A stretch of DNA of 56,310 bases from Phycisphaerales bacterium. GTDB taxonomy: Bacteria > Planctomycetota > Phycisphaerae > Phycisphaerales > UBA1924. Positions 53,997 to 56,310 of the stretch are shown one piece after another (the first letter of the stretch is position 1; the number at the start of each line of letters is the position of its first letter). Both the position numbers and the translations under genes were made by a program. The notes beneath the pieces are model-generated. The model ran no database searches. It was not told the origin of the DNA and was given only the letters and a program-made list of their open reading frames with translations. The stretch covers positions 1 to 56,310 of the forward strand of contig JAJVHS010000074.1 in the NCBI GenBank assembly GCA_022072615.1. Reading direction: 5' to 3'.

Positions 53997-56310
53997 ATGA
54001 AGGGCGCGATCAACCGGATGCTGGGCATGCTTGGCAACCCCGGCGACCTCCAAAGGCAGGCCGGGAGCGCCCGCCGCCGGTCGACCCAGGCCTTCGAGCC
54101 CCTCGAAGCCCGCAAGCTGCTCACCGACATCCAGCTCAACACCACCGAACTCTGGGAGCTCAACGCAGCGCTCGACTGGGCACGCAACGACCCCGACCCC
54201 GACGCGGAGGTCATCTCCTGGGCAGACAACGTAAGCGGGACCGTGTTCCTGACCGGGTCCGAACTGGCCATCCCCAATAACGTGACGCTCCGTGGCGGAG
54301 GCCGAATCACCATCAATGCGCAGAACGCGTCGCGCGTCGCGCGGGTGGAGGGCGGCGCCTCCGTGACGCTCGACGGGCTGACGTTCACCGGCGGCAACGC
54401 CGTGCAGGGCGGCGGGATCTACAACGGCGGATATCTCACCCTGACCAATTCGACCGTCACGGGCAACGCGTCGCCCACTGAAGGCGCCGGCATCTTCAAT
54501 GCCTACGGCAGTTCGCTCACGATGAATCGTTCGCGCGTGACGTCGAACAGCGCCCCGAATACCGCCGGCGGCGCGATGTACAACCAGAACAACGCGAATA
54601 TCACGATTCTGAATTCGACGATCGCCGACAACTCGTCCAACTGGGGATCCGGCGGCCTCTACAACGAGGAACTCGTCGTTCTCACCATCACGGGTTCGAC
54701 GATCTCGGGGAACACTTCCGCCTCCGCAATGGGCAGCGGCATCTATTTTCCCGGCAGCCGTTCAAACCTGATCGTGACCAACACCACGATCTCGCACAAC
54801 ACCAGCAGCTGGGGCGGCGGCGGATTCTACGGGAGCGGAATCTTCGCAAACTCGACGATCGCGTTCAACCAGGCCGGCTTCGGCGGCGGTATGTATTGCA
54901 CGGACGTGATCCTCGTCAGCACGATCGTCGCGAACAACTCCGCCGGTTCCAATCCCGATATCGGCGGCACGGTCAGCACTTCGGAGTCATACAACAACCT
55001 CATCGGCGACGCCGCTTCAGCCGGCGGGCTTTCCTCCGGCGACGGCAATGAAAACATCGTCGGCGTCAACCCGCAGTTTACCTCCAGCTCCCTGGGAGAT
55101 TACGGCGGCCCGACGCAGACGCTCCGCATCGAGCCCACCAGCCCGGCCGTCAACGCCGGGCTCGACACCACCGGCACGGGAGGGTTCGACCAGCGCGGGG
55201 CGCCGTTCGCCCGGGATTCGCAGTGCGACATCGGCGCCTTCGAGTACCAGGCCGGGGCGCTCTCCCTCGTGGTCGATTCAGCCGCCGACGAGAGCGACGG
55301 GGACTTCTCCGCCGGCGATCTCTCGCTCCGCGAAGCCCTCCTCATCGGCGAATTGACCGCCGGCAGCGACACCATCAGCTTCGCTTCATCTCTCAACGGA
55401 AGCACGATCACCCTGTCGAGCAGCCTGCTGGTTCATCAGAGCGTGACGATCTCCGGCCCGGGTGCGAACCTGCTTTCGATCAGCGGCAACAACGCGTTCC
55501 GCGTATTCCGGCTCGGCGGATCGCCGGGCGCGGATTTCACCATCAACATCAGCGGGCTGACGGTCACCGGTGGGCGCCTCACCGGCTCGCACGACGGCGC
55601 CGGGATCCAGTCCAACGCCAATGTCGTCAACCTGACCGGCGTCGCCATCACCGCGAGCCAGGCCGAGGACGGCGGTGGCGGCGGCATATCCATCACAAGC
55701 GGCGTCGTCACCATCACGTCGTCCACCATCTCTGGCAATTCGACGATCGGCTCCGGCGGCGGCATCTGGAACGCCGGAACGCTGGCCGTCGTGAACTCCA
55801 CGATCTCCGGCAACCAGGGGACCTGGAGCGGCGGTGGAATCGCCAGCATCGGCACCTTCTCGGTGCACAACTCCACCATCGCCGCCAATACCTCGAACAA
55901 TGTCGGCGGCGTGAGTATCCTGGCCGGCGGCGCTTCGCTCCTGAGTTCGATTGTCGCCGGAAACACCGCGGGCTCGTCCCCGTCGGATGTTTCGGGAACC
56001 TGGGCCCCCGGCTCGTCCAACAACCTCATCGGCAGCGCGTCGGCGGGCGGCTTGGTCAACGGCCAGGATGGCAACATCACCGGCATCGACCCCAACCTGG
56101 GCGCGCTCGCCTTCAACGGCGGCCCCACCCAGACCCACGCGCTCCTGGGCGGCAGCCCGGCCATCGGCAAGGGCTCGAACCCGTTCAACCTGGTCAACGA
56201 CCAGCGCGGCGACGGCTTCCTCCGCGTCCGCTTCGACCCCGCCGACATCGGCGCCTTCGAAGTCGTCCGCCCCAAGTTCGGCGGCTTCACCTCCTCGGCG
56301 GCATCCATAC
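53997..56310 (+). CDS. Surface protein with LEPR-XLL motif and tandem beta-helix domains (partial)
   Basis: The open frame starts at ATG 53997 and runs off the right edge after 771 codons, so the C-terminus is missing. Residues 33-43 read FEPLEARKLLT, the planctomycete LEPR-XLL-type N-terminal motif associated with secreted giant proteins. Two successive halves follow, each a right-handed beta-helix rich in T/S/G/N repeats such as STISGNTSA and STISGNSTIGSGGGI, and each closed by a conserved C-cap: GGPTQTLRIEPTSPAVNAG...DIGAFEY and GGPTQTHALLGGSPAIGKG...DIGAFE. This is the choice-of-anchor Q architecture. It is probably exported; adhesion or polysaccharide binding is inference. Confidence 0.88.
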   Translation, partial: MKGAINRMLGMLGNPGDLQRQAGSARRRSTQAFEPLEARKLLTDIQLNTTELWELNAALDWARNDPDPDAEVISWADNVSGTVFLTGSELAIPNNVTLRGGGRITINAQNASRVARVEGGASVTLDGLTFTGGNAVQGGGIYNGGYLTLTNSTVTGNASPTEGAGIFNAYGSSLTMNRSRVTSNSAPNTAGGAMYNQNNANITILNSTIADNSSNWGSGGLYNEELVVLTITGSTISGNTSASAMGSGIYFPGSRSNLIVTNTTISHNTSSWGGGGFYGSGIFANSTIAFNQAGFGGGMYCTDVILVSTIVANNSAGSNPDIGGTVSTSESYNNLIGDAASAGGLSSGDGNENIVGVNPQFTSSSLGDYGGPTQTLRIEPTSPAVNAGLDTTGTGGFDQRGAPFARDSQCDIGAFEYQAGALSLVVDSAADESDGDFSAGDLSLREALLIGELTAGSDTISFASSLNGSTITLSSSLLVHQSVTISGPGANLLSISGNNAFRVFRLGGSPGADFTINISGLTVTGGRLTGSHDGAGIQSNANVVNLTGVAITASQAEDGGGGGISITSGVVTITSSTISGNSTIGSGGGIWNAGTLAVVNSTISGNQGTWSGGGIASIGTFSVHNSTIAANTSNNVGGVSILAGGASLLSSIVAGNTAGSSPSDVSGTWAPGSSNNLIGSASAGGLVNGQDGNITGIDPNLGALAFNGGPTQTHALLGGSPAIGKGSNPFNLVNDQRGDGFLRVRFDPADIGAFEVVRPKFGGFTSSAASI

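Overview
The window looks like a piece of a high-G+C Planctomycetota chromosome, most likely class Phycisphaerae. The evidence is the repertoire rather than one marker: a secreted beta-helix protein with the planctomycete N-terminal FEPLEARKLLT (LEPR-XLL type) motif, a secreted protein with a PEP-CTERM-like tail, a membrane Ser/Thr kinase fused to WD40 repeats and overlapping an ECF sigma factor, a DUF1080 protein, and a bL31 lacking zinc cysteines. This assignment is inference.

Bases 1 to about 30,400 are accessory. An IS110-family transposase lies at the left edge. Next is a minus-strand module of tightly overlapping genes (2624-7958): an AlpA/excisionase-like protein, a small unknown protein, a sigma-70-like protein, a nucleoside deoxyribosyltransferase-like protein and a primase/helicase. 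Iteron-like repeats lie beyond its 3' end, and two perfect palindromes lie in the gap before its first gene. A plus-strand heavy-metal module (8219-18460) encodes a complete tripartite HME-RND efflux pump, three small exported or lipid-anchored proteins and a P1B ATPase. A complete type I Wadjet anti-plasmid operon, jetABCD, follows on the minus strand (25417 down to 18742). Divergent from it is a Fic-domain protein whose promoter carries three phased direct repeats. The accessory block ends in a large serine recombinase operon (30337 down to 27493: small protein, DUF2924, recombinase, HTH protein). The recombinase at one end, replication-type genes at the other and resistance/defence cargo between suggest one integrated mobile element or a stack of several, abutting a tRNA-Asn gene.

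From about 30,700 to the right edge the content is core-like. It holds tRNA-Asn(GTT), rpmE, a PEP-CTERM-type secreted protein, a CaCA cation exchanger, a VOC protein, full-length metH with an operator-like palindrome upstream, a PepSY membrane protein, a cardiolipin-synthase-like enzyme, an M16 peptidase, an FHA-GspE/PilB fusion ATPase, serS, an L-rhamnose mutarotase, tRNA-Arg(TCT), an M32 carboxypeptidase, a DUF1080 protein, the WD40 kinase with its ECF sigma factor, and a beta-helix surface protein that runs off the right edge.

Wadjet is a described system. The less-described items are the element-borne sigma/deoxyribosyltransferase/primase operon with its repeats and palindromes, and the Fic gene with phased repeats beside Wadjet. 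No CRISPR array or rRNA was seen. All functional statements come from reading motifs; no database search was run.
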